From Phycisphaerales bacterium (GTDB taxonomy: Bacteria > Planctomycetota > Phycisphaerae > Phycisphaerales > UBA1924), in the NCBI GenBank assembly GCA_030149165.1, contig JASBRY010000008.1, positions 310,001-374,000 on the forward strand: a DNA stretch of 64,000 bases, written 5' to 3'. Position numbers and translations under genes: made by a program. The number at the start of each line of letters is the position of its first letter. The stretch's first letter is position 1. Positions 9,622 to 18,967 of this stretch are shown piece after piece. A model generated the notes under the pieces. The model searched no databases. It saw only the letters and a program-made list of their open reading frames with translations, and was not told the DNA's origin.

Positions 9622-12123
9622 TCAGAATCCGTCCGACACGGGATCACTGGAATCGGGAACATAGGTCTTGAACGGCTCATTGACCTCAACATACATCGGT
9701 TCGATCGCTTCGATGCGCGTCTTGATCAGTTCCGCGATGCGTCCCACGCGCGGATCAGGATGCACATCCGCGACATCGAAGATCGGCGAGTTTGCTGAAC
9801 TCACGCGTGTCATCAGAACCATCGCAACCAGTGTTGGATCAATCTCTGGATCCATAAGTGAATCTGAAGTGAGCGTTTGCTGCACGCGCTCATCAAACGA
9901 GGTCATCACTGGAGCCGAAGCGTTGACCGGCAGTTTGCCAAGCATCCAAATCTTCGTTGTGGTATCCACACGCTCATACGCACTCCAGATCGCTTCCACA
10001 ATCGATTCATAGTCAGATCCCTGTAGGTCAGGTCGCAGATCAGGTCTGTACAGCGATGCCGTTGCTCCTGATATGGATCGCCGGAATCGGACTGGATCGT
10101 CCGATCCAATACCCTCAACGAGCGAATCTGCATTGGAGTTTGCCTCTGCGAGCACATTCCGTGTGACAATAGGTGTTTCACTCACGAGTCCGAATGGCGA
10201 GTTCACAATCCCGCCTCGAGGGAGCGGCTTGAATCCTTGGAGTGCACGCCAACGCTGTCGGATCACTGACTGTGGCTGTGAATGAATCAACCAACGCGTT
10301 TGTACAGTGTCCGGATCAACAACGAATGAAATCGTTTCCAGTGGCTTGAGTCTTAACCTTCGTCCGAGATCCAATACCTTCGCGCTCCCCTTTCCTTGGA
10401 ACTGGCTCTGGATTTCACGGAATCCAGGGACAATCAGGAAGTTCGAATCAATCGGGCTTGAGCTTCCGAGCGAAAGCGGGAGCGTTGAGCGATTCGTGAG
10501 TTCGATTCTGAGTCCGGCATGCTCACCATAGCCGAAAGCAGTCTGGGTTGGCTCGATGTTTAGCGCCATGGTGTTCTCAGGATTCGTGATCATCTTCTCA
10601 AACCACTGCGGGATATTGGATGCGAGTTCCTGCATGAGCTCGCCCTCCTCAGTAATCTGACTTTCCCCTCCTGTCAATTCTTCCAGGCGAGTCCGCGCGT
10701 ACGCGCCCGCGGCTTCAAGTGCATAATCGAGCGTCAACTGTGTATAAATCTCGATCGCTTCATCAGTCTGTCCAAGCCGTTCACTCGAGATCGCGATGAT
10801 GAGATCACGAGGCCCGGACCGCGCCAGCGTATCCGTCGCTTGCTTTTTCGCGATTTCATACTCACCACCTGCAAAGCGACTGAACGGCTCGAACGGCTGG
10901 AAGAACGGCTCGAGTTCCGGTGCGTTCTGGATAATCCGCTTCATGTCCGTTTCGATGACTTTCTGCTCAATACCAACGATGGCACGCATCGTCTGATACC
11001 CAACCACTTCCTTGAGGTATTCGGTCAAGATTTGCATGCGGTTTGCACCGCGTTGCTTCATTCTTTCCTGCGCTTCCTCATAGAACGCGTTGAGTCCATT
11101 CCTCAGATCGATTAACACTGAGTCGACTGTTTCTTGATCACCGAGACTGAATGCCGCGAGCAATCGGATCTGATCGATCCCACGGTCGTATCGGATCTCT
11201 TCAGGGCGCTGTAAGTCATCGATTGGTTCACTCGCCGCGAGTCGAGATTCAATGCGTGCTTTGAGTGTGGCTCGTTCATCAGCCAGTGAAGGGTTTAACT
11301 CCTCGATAATCGCATCGGGTCCCTCGTATTGCCAGAGCAATGACAACTGTTGTTCCTGCAGAAGAGGTGGCACCCGACCCACATCGGTCTTGTAAATCCT
11401 GATCGCATTGTTCAGGAATCTCCACGCGGCATCGGTCGCCCCTTCTGCGGCGCACATCCGAGCGATCGAGAGGTGCACATGCGGATCGAGTGGATCCGAG
11501 TTGAGCACTCGGATCTGCAAACGCATACGCGTCGCGGCATCTTTAATCTGATGAGAGTACTGCTGAGCGACCAATGACTGCGCCGCTTTATGCGATGGAT
11601 CAAGCTTCGCCGATTTACGCAGCGCCACGAGGAACTCAGTATCGTTTCCCCGCTCCCGCTCAAGCAATGCGAGATCAAGCATCAATCTCGAACGCACCGC
11701 CGGATCGATCGACTCACCTTCAGGTCCTAGGAAACGCTCATACGCCTTGACCCTACCTTCAGCGGTTTGCTGCCGATTGATGATGGAACTGATCAGTCTG
11801 AGTTGAGCGACCGTATCCCTGGGATCGTTACGGACAATCATCCGTGTCGCGCGAATGACCGCTTCCTGATCGCCCGCGAGCCATGCGGCTTCAACCAGTG
11901 AGCGCGCAAGATCCGTATCGCTCGGATCCAAATCAGTCGCCATCGCAAGCAAGTACATTGCGAGCTCATAATCCTCTGGAGTGACCGGCTCATTGAGCGA
12001 AAGGTCAAGACCGGCAACGGTCTCCACCGCGTCCGAAGCGAGCTGCCCGCTGACCTGCGCGTATGACGGCGACACGACCAACGCGGTAGCGAATATGACC
12101 AGAATACGACTCAGTTGAATCAT
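9622..12123 (-). CDS. Large secreted TPR-repeat protein
   Basis: This encodes an 833-residue protein of unknown function. The ATG at 12123 has GGAGGG five bases upstream and overlaps the stop of the preceding gene (ATGA), so the two are coupled. It starts with a signal peptide (MIQLSRILVIFATALVV, cleavage after SYA near residue 22). Residues 30-530 are alpha-helical with several tetratricopeptide-like units, such as DLDPSDTDLARSLVEAAWLA and KLDPSHKAAQSLVAQ. From about residue 545 onward a beta-rich region begins with GYGEHAGLRIELTNRS, suggestive of an Ig-like fold. It is probably periplasmic. The neighbouring small membrane protein may be its partner. Confidence 0.7.
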   Translation of the reverse strand: MIQLSRILVIFATALVVSPSYAQVSGQLASDAVETVAGLDLSLNEPVTPEDYELAMYLLAMATDLDPSDTDLARSLVEAAWLAGDQEAVIRATRMIVRNDPRDTVAQLRLISSIINRQQTAEGRVKAYERFLGPEGESIDPAVRSRLMLDLALLERERGNDTEFLVALRKSAKLDPSHKAAQSLVAQQYSHQIKDAATRMRLQIRVLNSDPLDPHVHLSIARMCAAEGATDAAWRFLNNAIRIYKTDVGRVPPLLQEQQLSLLWQYEGPDAIIEELNPSLADERATLKARIESRLAASEPIDDLQRPEEIRYDRGIDQIRLLAAFSLGDQETVDSVLIDLRNGLNAFYEEAQERMKQRGANRMQILTEYLKEVVGYQTMRAIVGIEQKVIETDMKRIIQNAPELEPFFQPFEPFSRFAGGEYEIAKKQATDTLARSGPRDLIIAISSERLGQTDEAIEIYTQLTLDYALEAAGAYARTRLEELTGGESQITEEGELMQELASNIPQWFEKMITNPENTMALNIEPTQTAFGYGEHAGLRIELTNRSTLPLSLGSSSPIDSNFLIVPGFREIQSQFQGKGSAKVLDLGRRLRLKPLETISFVVDPDTVQTRWLIHSQPQSVIRQRWRALQGFKPLPRGGIVNSPFGLVSETPIVTRNVLAEANSNADSLVEGIGSDDPVRFRRSISGATASLYRPDLRPDLQGSDYESIVEAIWSAYERVDTTTKIWMLGKLPVNASAPVMTSFDERVQQTLTSDSLMDPEIDPTLVAMVLMTRVSSANSPIFDVADVHPDPRVGRIAELIKTRIEAIEPMYVEVNEPFKTYVPDSSDPVSDGF

Positions 12124-12503
12124 GCCAACCCTCCATCCGTCAAGCGCCCTGCGACGACCAATACCAAACACAAAGCACCCATCCCGATCAGCACCCAGTG
12201 CACTCGCATACTCAGCACACGAGGGGTGCGTGAGAATACTCGCTCAGCAACAAAGTGCAGGAATACCAACTGACCGCCGCAGAGCATCCCGATCCCGATC
12301 AGCATCTGCTCGAGTGTGTTCAGATTCCCGAGAAACCCAGGCAACGAGTCATCCATCAAAATCCACAACCCAATTACCGCGAGCGCTATGGACCAGGCGC
12401 TCGCTCCAAGCAACCGCACCAGAACCGAGACCGCACCACTCATGCCCAAACGATTCGGGGCATGATCAATATCATTGATAGTGTCTTGCGCGAGTCTCGA
12501 CAT
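12120..12503 (-). CDS. Small three-helix membrane protein of unknown function
   Basis: This 127-residue protein has three clear hydrophobic segments at about residues 25-50, 62-82 and 102-120, separated by short polar loops. I recognise no family. It is the first gene of a two-gene unit, and its stop codon overlaps the start of the large TPR protein, which points to a shared role. No strong Shine-Dalgarno is visible before the ATG at 12503. Confidence 0.6.
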   Translation of the reverse strand: MSRLAQDTINDIDHAPNRLGMSGAVSVLVRLLGASAWSIALAVIGLWILMDDSLPGFLGNLNTLEQMLIGIGMLCGGQLVFLHFVAERVFSRTPRVLSMRVHWVLIGMGALCLVLVVAGRLTDGGLA

Positions 12504-12624
12504 ACTCGAGGGTGCTCATTCAGGAAGCTCGTACATTGCGCATCCATCCATAGATACGCCAGTTGAGTGTACCACATCAAGCCGATCGGGGTTCTTCAGA
12601 ATCCACACTCAGCTCGAGATTCAA

Positions 12625-14379
12625 TCAGCCCAATGCCATCGCCATGAGGAACTCTGCATTGGTTTTGTGCTTGCCGAGTCTCGACTTGAGTAGTTCCATT
12701 GCTTCGACGACATTCATGTCCGCGAGGACCTTGCGGAGTCTGTACACCAGCTCCAGTTCTTTCGGATCCATGAGCAGTTCCTCACGGCGAGTGCCGGATG
12801 CCGCGACATCAATCGCGGGATAGATCCGCTTCTCGACCAATCGGCGATCAAGATGCAGCTCGGAGTTACCGGTTCCCTTGAACTCCTCGAAGATGACCTC
12901 GTCCATTTTGGATCCGGTATCTACAAGCGCTGTTCCGATGATGGTCAGCGAACCACCACGCTCAATCGCGCGAGCGGCGCCGAAGAACTTCTTGGGACGC
13001 TGGAGCGCGTTGGAATCCAGACCGCCGGTCATGATCTTGCCGGAGTGCGGGATCTCGTTGTTGTACGCACGCGCCAGACGCGTGATCGAATCAAGGAAGA
13101 TCACGACATCCTCGCCGTACTCGACGAGACGCTTCGCTTTCTCGATGACCATCTCCGCGACCGCAACATGTCGAGACGACTGTTCATCGAAGGTCGATGC
13201 GACCACCTCCACGCCATCAGCAACATTGCGCTTGAAGTCCGTCACTTCTTCGGGACGCTCATCAACAAGCAGCACAAAGATCTTGGTTTCTGGGAAGTTC
13301 GTCGAGATCGACTTGGTCATCTTCTGGAGCAGCACCGTCTTACCAGTCCGAGGCGGAGCAACAATCAACGCACGCTGCCCCTTACCGATCGGCGCGACGA
13401 GATCCACGATCCGAGTCTCGATCGAATCCGGATCAGTCTCCATCAAGAACCGCTCCTCAGGGTGCATCGGCACCATGTCCTCAAAGTTCACCAGATCATG
13501 GATCTTGGATGGATCACGATCGTTGACTGTTTCGACTTTGAGCAGTGCGAAGTACCGTTCCGATTCCTTCGGAGGACGGATCGCGCCACGCACAGTCATC
13601 CCTCGGCGGAGACCAAAGCGACGGATCTGCGATGGGGACACATAAATATCATCCGGACCAGGCAGGTACGAAAGCTCAGGACTCCGTAGGAATCCGAATC
13701 CATCGCTCATGATCTGGAGCGACCCCTCGCCGAACATAATGCCTTGCTTCGCGGCGCGAGTCTTGAGAATTTTGAAGATCAGGTCTTGTTTCGGGATCTG
13801 ATGGAAGTCTTCCAGCCCTTCCTTCTCCGCGACTTCAAAGACCTCGTCGATCTTCATCTTCTGGAGTTCGTTGAGAGTGATCCCCTCTTCGATCATCTTC
13901 CCGCCCGACGCGGCAACGATGCGTTCCAGTTCCTCTGCTTCGCGCTCGAGTTCTTCATCCGATGGAAGAACGCCGTAGTTGAATGAGGATCGCTGACGCT
14001 TGTTCTGACGATTCTGCTGTCCGCCATTGTTACTGGATCCGCTCGATCCACGACGCTTCTTGCGTTTGCGGCGTCGTGAACCGCCGTCTCCTCCACCATC
14101 GCTGGAGCCGCCACCCGAGTTGTTGGATTGCGATCCTCCAGAGTCCGATGATCCCGAGGAAGACGAGTCGGTCTTCGCAGAAGTGTCCTGACTGGTCTTG
14201 GACTCGGTCTTGGATTCTGTCTTTGAGGACGCTTTGGATTCCGAGTCTGCTTTGGGTTCGCTCTTGCTCGCCGCGGCTTTCTTCGTCGTCTTCTTGGTGG
14301 TCTTCTTTTTCGCAGCCTTCTTCTTGGAGGCAGCAGACCCCTTGGCGCTCTTCTCGGCAACTTCTGTCGCTTTACTCAT
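12625..14379 (-). CDS. rho: Transcription termination factor Rho with long disordered N-terminal extension
   Basis: Rho is the hexameric RNA helicase that ends transcription of untranslated RNA. This product has 584 residues, against about 420 in E. coli. The ATG at 14379 is chosen for its AGGGG six bases upstream. Residues 1-140 are low complexity: Lys/Ala-rich, then Ser/Glu/Lys-rich, then Gly/Ser/Asp-rich, then an Arg/Lys block ([13 protein letters not shown]). The Rho N-domain begins at about residue 170, the RNA-binding cold-shock domain contains [15 protein letters not shown], and the ATPase has Walker A ([12 protein letters not shown]) and a Walker B strand ([16 protein letters not shown]). 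The C-terminus is complete. Confidence 0.95.
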   Translation of the reverse strand: MSKATEVAEKSAKGSAASKKKAAKKKTTKKTTKKAAASKSEPKADSESKASSKTESKTESKTSQDTSAKTDSSSSGSSDSGGSQSNNSGGGSSDGGGDGGSRRRKRKKRRGSSGSSNNGGQQNRQNKRQRSSFNYGVLPSDEELEREAEELERIVAASGGKMIEEGITLNELQKMKIDEVFEVAEKEGLEDFHQIPKQDLIFKILKTRAAKQGIMFGEGSLQIMSDGFGFLRSPELSYLPGPDDIYVSPSQIRRFGLRRGMTVRGAIRPPKESERYFALLKVETVNDRDPSKIHDLVNFEDMVPMHPEERFLMETDPDSIETRIVDLVAPIGKGQRALIVAPPRTGKTVLLQKMTKSISTNFPETKIFVLLVDERPEEVTDFKRNVADGVEVVASTFDEQSSRHVAVAEMVIEKAKRLVEYGEDVVIFLDSITRLARAYNNEIPHSGKIMTGGLDSNALQRPKKFFGAARAIERGGSLTIIGTALVDTGSKMDEVIFEEFKGTGNSELHLDRRLVEKRIYPAIDVAASGTRREELLMDPKELELVYRLRKVLADMNVVEAMELLKSRLGKHKTNAEFLMAMALG

Positions 14380-14554
14380 CGGATACCCCTGTGCGCTCTT
14401 GTTGAATCCCATGAGCACGCGCTCATCATGGATCCGGATGCCAACCACTCTCAGAGTGTCAGCACAGCAAGAACAGAACTCGGTCAGTGAAAGAAAGGAA
14501 GATACGGCGTACCACAAAGCACTCGAAGCAGCCGTATTCAGATATCAACAGGAA

Positions 14555-15691
14555 TCAGCGCTCACCCAAGTTCCGCTCGATCTCATCAAGAATCCGCGAT
14601 ACCTGGGCCGGCAGTTCGATCTTCGGACCGCCGTTGGCTACTACATAATCGGCCCTATCCCGCTTTTGTTCAAGTCCCATCTGGGCTTTTTCTCGTCGAT
14701 CCAGCTCAGATTCGTCCCATCCACGCCCCTCAGACACCCGCTGAACACGCATCCGCTTGGGAGTTTGCAGAAAAACCACGGCATCACACTCGCTGTCCAC
14801 CCCCGCTTCATACAACAACGGCGCATCGACAATCACCGCTCGGATATCCCCATCTTTGCGAGCTTTTTCGATCAGTTCGTGCCGTGCCTTGTGAATCAAT
14901 GGATGCACCAGCCCCTCAAGCTTCTTCCGCGCCTCTGGATCTCTGAACACAATCTGAGCAACTTTCTTGCGATCCACGGCTCCGGATTCATCCAGAATCT
15001 CCTCCCCCCACCACGAAACCAGCTCTTTGACGACTCCGGGAGATTGCAACGCCTTGGCGCCGCTCTTGTCTGAATCCGATACCACACACCCCAAGTCCTC
15101 GAACGCTCTTGCAACTGTGGACTTCCCTGAACCTATCCCACCGACCAATCCGATCACGGGCATTGCTGTGGATTGTCTTCCCCCACTCATCCGACCTCCA
15201 ACGCCTTCCACAGCATCCTGGATCATCGCGCGGATCTGCTCAGGGCGCTCCACACCTCTCCAGACGATCTCCACATTCCCTGTCCCGGCGCTGCTGACCC
15301 CCACGGCTCCGATCCCGAAGATCCGCTCCACAAGCGTCCGCACGACAACGAGATGCTGAACTTTCTCAAGCTTCATCTCCGATCGGACCGTGGACAGTAT
15401 CCCGAAACGACTCACGATGCGTCGATCCGTCAATCGATGCACACGCACGGCACGATCAATCGCCGCGAAAACGAGCCGAATCAGAACCAGCAGCATCACC
15501 CCCCACCCCAAGAACACCAAGCCGTATCCCGGCTGCTGACCATCGAGCCAGATCAACAGTGCCCAAATCAGTACCCCAAATACAATCCATCGCCAAGACT
15601 GCGTCACGATGAACACCGGATGCGGGCGATCGTCGTAGAGCACCCGCTCCTCGCCGCCACCTGATCCAGACTTGCTTGGTCGATCAACCAT
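14555..15691 (-). CDS. coaE: PH-domain membrane protein fused to dephospho-CoA kinase
   Basis: One reading frame of 378 residues joins two modules. Residues 1-160 are a bacterial PH-domain (bPH2/YdbS-like) protein with two membrane segments (about 32-75) and the motif VHRLTDRRIVSRFGIL. Residues 176-378 are dephospho-CoA kinase, the last step of coenzyme A synthesis, with the P-loop GLVGGIGSGKST, the DSD motif and VDAPLLYEAGVD. The ATG at 15691 has a -10 box (TACAAT) exactly six bases upstream and no Shine-Dalgarno, so it is probably leaderless. A second possible start, ATG at 15190, has GGAGG four bases upstream and would yield free CoaE of about 211 residues. Confidence 0.85.
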   Translation of the reverse strand: MVDRPSKSGSGGGEERVLYDDRPHPVFIVTQSWRWIVFGVLIWALLIWLDGQQPGYGLVFLGWGVMLLVLIRLVFAAIDRAVRVHRLTDRRIVSRFGILSTVRSEMKLEKVQHLVVVRTLVERIFGIGAVGVSSAGTGNVEIVWRGVERPEQIRAMIQDAVEGVGGRMSGGRQSTAMPVIGLVGGIGSGKSTVARAFEDLGCVVSDSDKSGAKALQSPGVVKELVSWWGEEILDESGAVDRKKVAQIVFRDPEARKKLEGLVHPLIHKARHELIEKARKDGDIRAVIVDAPLLYEAGVDSECDAVVFLQTPKRMRVQRVSEGRGWDESELDRREKAQMGLEQKRDRADYVVANGGPKIELPAQVSRILDEIERNLGER

Positions 15692-15703
15692 CGACCAATT
15701 GTA
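15692..15703 (-). promoter_or_regulatory. -10 box of a probably leaderless promoter for the PH-CoaE fusion
   Basis: On the minus strand TACAAT (15703-15698) is followed by six bases and then the ATG at 15691. No Shine-Dalgarno is present. The -35 region is not convincing. Confidence 0.45.
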
Positions 15704-15734
15704 CCGCATCCGAACGCTGTGCATACGCTTGGGG

Positions 15735-17135
15735 ATGCTCACGATCGACTATGCCAACATGCTCTCGTCCCGCGTCGGCGCCCACGGGCTCGACGAAGCC
15801 CGAATCGCACCCGGATCCGCGGCCAGCGATGGGATCAAATCCATCACCGCCGACCTCGCCAAAACGCGAGGCACCAACTGGGAACGCTGGTTCAACCTCT
15901 GGAACGAACCGATGCGATCAGAGCATGTCAATGCGATCAAACCGCTCGCCAAAGACGCCCAAAAATACGACAACCTCGTCGTGCTGGGGATTGGTGGGTC
16001 AGCCCTCGGAAACATCGCGCTCCAGTCCGCGCTCAATCCCGCAACCTACAACCTGCAATCCGCGAAAGAACGCAAAGGTCCACGCGTATTCGTCGTGGAC
16101 AATGTTGATCCGGTCTACCTCGACTCGATCATGAGCATCTGCGATCCCAAGAAGACCCTCTTCAATGTCGTCTCCAAATCCGGCGAAACCGCCGAGACCG
16201 CGGCTCAGTTCATGATCATCCGTCAGCGCCTGCAAGACGCGCTCGGGAAGAAATGGGCGAGCCATGTCGTCGCGATCACCGATCCCGAGAAAGGCACGAT
16301 GCGGACCATCTGCGACGAAGCTGGGATCACCACGCTCCCAGTCCCAGAAGGTGTCGGCGGACGCTTCTCATCACTCTCCCCAGTTGGTTTGTTCAGCGCC
16401 GCCGCTGCGGGGATCGACATCGACGCGCTGCTCGACGGCGCGAAAGCGATGGACGAGCGCTGCTCGAATCCTGATCTGCATCAGAACCCCGCCGCGATGC
16501 TTGCGTTGCTGCTGGTTGAAATGGGCACACGCAAAGGCAAACCGAACCATGTGATGATGCCGTACTGCAACGCGCTCTACCTCATGGCGGACTGGTACCG
16601 CCAACTCTGGGCCGAGTCGCTCGGGAAGAAGTTCGACACCAACAACGAGGTCGTCTTCGCGGGATTCACCCCCATCAAAGCACTGGGCGCGACGGACCAG
16701 CACTCACAGGTCCAGCTCTACAGAGAAGGCCCAAACGACAAGGTCTTCATGTTCCTCGAGGTCGAGGAGTTCGACACCGACATCACCATTCCGACCGGGA
16801 TGGGCGTCGACGCGATCAGCTACCTCGAAGGCAAGAACATGTCCGCGCTGCTCAACGCCGAGAAGCGAGCGACGGAGTACGCGCTGATCGATTCGATCCG
16901 TCCGAACCTGACCATCAAGTTCCCGAAGGTCGACGCGCACCATATCGGCGAGTTCATCGCGCTCTGGCAGATCGCGACGGCATACGCCGGACGCATGCTC
17001 AATATCGACGCGTACGACCAACCCGCCGTGGAAACCGGGAAGAAGGCGACCTTCGGACTGATGGGACGCGAGGGGTATGGGGAGTGGTTGACGAAGGTGA
17101 ATGAGGCGTTGGGACAGACGCAACACAATATTTAA
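15735..17135 (+). CDS. pgi: Glucose-6-phosphate isomerase
   Basis: This enzyme interconverts glucose 6-phosphate and fructose 6-phosphate in glycolysis and gluconeogenesis. The 466-residue product carries the family landmarks GIGGSALG (about residues 80-87), the phosphate-binding SKSGETAET (about 140-148), the VGGRFSSLSPVGL segment, and the KALGATDQHSQ motif (about 310-320) with its catalytic His. The length fits the shorter bacterial type (about 450) rather than the 550-residue E. coli type. The ATG at 15735 follows GGGG and the product then begins MLTIDYANML, as in homologues. Its TAA and the TAA of the convergent mnmA share one TTAA. Confidence 0.95.
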   Translation: MLTIDYANMLSSRVGAHGLDEARIAPGSAASDGIKSITADLAKTRGTNWERWFNLWNEPMRSEHVNAIKPLAKDAQKYDNLVVLGIGGSALGNIALQSALNPATYNLQSAKERKGPRVFVVDNVDPVYLDSIMSICDPKKTLFNVVSKSGETAETAAQFMIIRQRLQDALGKKWASHVVAITDPEKGTMRTICDEAGITTLPVPEGVGGRFSSLSPVGLFSAAAAGIDIDALLDGAKAMDERCSNPDLHQNPAAMLALLLVEMGTRKGKPNHVMMPYCNALYLMADWYRQLWAESLGKKFDTNNEVVFAGFTPIKALGATDQHSQVQLYREGPNDKVFMFLEVEEFDTDITIPTGMGVDAISYLEGKNMSALLNAEKRATEYALIDSIRPNLTIKFPKVDAHHIGEFIALWQIATAYAGRMLNIDAYDQPAVETGKKATFGLMGREGYGEWLTKVNEALGQTQHNI

Positions 17136-18319
17136 GCGTCAACAATCCAAGCCCCACCAAGCACCCAGCTCGGATCATCCGCGTCATACATCGCCAGCGC
17201 CTGACCCGGCGTGACCGCACGCTGGGGTTCATCGAACTCCACCTCAACGCCGCCGCTTCTTCCAGACGCGCCGCCCGCGTCCATCTCAACGAAGCGGACC
17301 TTTGCTGGGACGGGGTCCATGTTGTAGCGATGCTGCACGAGCATCCGCTTCCAGTCGCGGATCTCCTGCTCGTCGATCAGCAGGTTCAGCTCGTTGGCAA
17401 CACAGCGCGATGAGCGCAGCGCCGCGTCCGTCCCCACAGTGATCGTGTTGGTCTCTGGATTCTTGTCTACGACATAGATCGGATATCCAAGCGCGACCCC
17501 CACGCCTCGCCGCTGTCCGATCGTGAACTTGTGCTGACCATCATGCTCGCCGACGACCGCGCCCGATTCATCAAGGATCTCCCCCTTGACGCGCAGCTCC
17601 GGACGACGACGCTCGACCAGTCCCGCGTAGTCGTTATCCGGAACGAAACAAATCTCCTGCGAGTCCGGCTTATCGAACACCGGAAGATCATGCTTCTCCG
17701 CGATCGCGCGGACCTCCGCCTTCGTCGCGTACTCACCGATCGGGAGCATCATCTCGCTCAATCTCAGCTTGCTCGCGCCAAAGAGGACATAGCTCTGATC
17801 CTTCGCATCATCCAATCCACGCAACAACCTCGGCTCGTCGCCTGATCGATCAATCCGAGCATAATGACCAGACGCGACATACTGGGCGCCGATCTGCTCC
17901 GCGTATTCGTGGAGCTTGCCGAACTTGAGCCAATCGTTGCAGCGAACGCAGGGGTTCGGGGTTCGGCCATTTGCATACTCATCCACGAAGTAGTCGATGA
18001 TCTTCCCGAAGTCCTTCTTGAAGTTGCAGACATATAAAGGAATGCCCAAAGCCGCCGCGACCATGCGTGCGTCGTGCGCGTCTCCCACGCTGCAGCACCC
18101 CTGATGACCGATCTTGACCTTCGTCGGATCGCACGACACCCCCGCGCTGTCATAAGGCATCAACTCATCAATCGTCTCTCCAGGAGATCCCAGACGCATG
18201 AAGCATCCGACGACCTCGTATCCCTGCTCCACCAGAATCGCCGCGGCTGCGGACGAATCAACCCCACCGGACATCGCGACAAGGACTTTGTTGCCTGGTT
18301 TTGGGTGATTCTCAGCCAT
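17132..18319 (-). CDS. mnmA: tRNA-specific 2-thiouridylase MnmA
   Basis: MnmA adds the 2-thio group to uridine 34 of tRNA-Lys, -Glu and -Gln, using sulfur relayed from IscS. The 395-residue protein has the PP-loop MSGGVDSS at about residues 14-21, the catalytic cysteine pair (PCVRCN near residue 126 and the second Cys in SQEICFV near residue 223) and the C-terminal barrel. There is an insertion near residues 50-75 (DELMPYDSAGVSCDP followed by HQGCCSVGDAHDAR), as found in a subset of bacterial MnmA. The start has a -10 box (TAGAAT) five bases upstream and no Shine-Dalgarno. Confidence 0.94.
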   Translation of the reverse strand: MAENHPKPGNKVLVAMSGGVDSSAAAAILVEQGYEVVGCFMRLGSPGETIDELMPYDSAGVSCDPTKVKIGHQGCCSVGDAHDARMVAAALGIPLYVCNFKKDFGKIIDYFVDEYANGRTPNPCVRCNDWLKFGKLHEYAEQIGAQYVASGHYARIDRSGDEPRLLRGLDDAKDQSYVLFGASKLRLSEMMLPIGEYATKAEVRAIAEKHDLPVFDKPDSQEICFVPDNDYAGLVERRRPELRVKGEILDESGAVVGEHDGQHKFTIGQRRGVGVALGYPIYVVDKNPETNTITVGTDAALRSSRCVANELNLLIDEQEIRDWKRMLVQHRYNMDPVPAKVRFVEMDAGGASGRSGGVEVEFDEPQRAVTPGQALAMYDADDPSWVLGGAWIVDA

Positions 18320-18330
18320 GAATCATTCTA
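18320..18330 (-). promoter_or_regulatory. -10 box of a probably leaderless mnmA promoter
   Basis: On the minus strand TAGAAT (18330-18325) is followed by five bases and the ATG of mnmA. No Shine-Dalgarno lies in between. Confidence 0.45.
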
Positions 18331-18370
18331 TCTCCATGAATCACAAGTGGTTAAGAGCCACCTGGCAAGA

Positions 18371-18868
18371 TTATCCCCGCTTTGGGGGGGTGTAATACGG
18401 ATCATCGTCCGTGTCGTCGTCATCGCGTTTGGGATCATCGATCTGGATGCGGATCTGATCGAGCATCTGATAGAGCCGATTCCGCTCCTCTGGATCGAGT
18501 TGCTCCGCGATCGCGAGCATCCCCTCAATCGTCAGTTGCTTCTTGATGTTGCTCCCATCTGGGAGCCTGCGGAGCGCTGATCCCGGCTTATCCGACAGAA
18601 ACTCTGGGTTTTGGTCGATCATGTCCGCCATCTTCCGCAGCATCTGACTCGCGGTCTGTGCTCCAACGCCGTGTCCGACGCGGACACGCACCGGCGCGAC
18701 GCTCGGCTCGGATTCGGGACGATTGATGATCGTCCCAGTGATCACATGCCCGTCCTGATCCACGCTCGGATCGTCCTCACGATCGATCGCGGACGCGTTG
18801 AGTCCAGAGAAGTACGCCGCGAGGTTGGAGGGGTCGTGTGTGAGTGGATTTTGTACATCTTCAGTCAT
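18371..18868 (-). CDS. Conserved-looking hypothetical acidic protein
   Basis: This encodes a 165-residue soluble protein that I cannot assign. The ATG at 18868 is chosen because TACCAT lies five bases upstream, a leaderless arrangement seen at several genes here; in-frame codons further upstream have no support. The sequence is predicted helical in its second half (ASQMLRKMADMIDQ, then IEGMLAIAEQLDPEERNR) and ends in an acidic tail (DDDDTDDDPYY). No signal peptide or membrane segment is present. It is divergent from the flagellar flgI and may be unrelated to motility. Confidence 0.55.
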   Translation of the reverse strand: MTEDVQNPLTHDPSNLAAYFSGLNASAIDREDDPSVDQDGHVITGTIINRPESEPSVAPVRVRVGHGVGAQTASQMLRKMADMIDQNPEFLSDKPGSALRRLPDGSNIKKQLTIEGMLAIAEQLDPEERNRLYQMLDQIRIQIDDPKRDDDDTDDDPYYTPPKRG

Positions 18869-18923
18869 GGTCAATGGTAGGCAACCCCTCCACATCCCCC
18901 CCTAAAGCCCATTCATTCCCGAC

Positions 18924-18938
18924 TGGCACACCATTCGC
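18924..18938 (+). promoter_or_regulatory. Candidate sigma54 promoter before flgI
   Basis: TGGCAC at 18924-18929 is followed by five bases and TCGC. The GG and GC dinucleotides are separated by exactly ten bases, as in the -24/-12 sigma54 consensus (TGGCAC-N5-TTGC), with one mismatch in the -12 element. It lies 29 bases before the flgI start. Confidence 0.5.
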
Positions 18939-18967
18939 GTATGTCCCATGACGGAAGGAGTCCGAAC

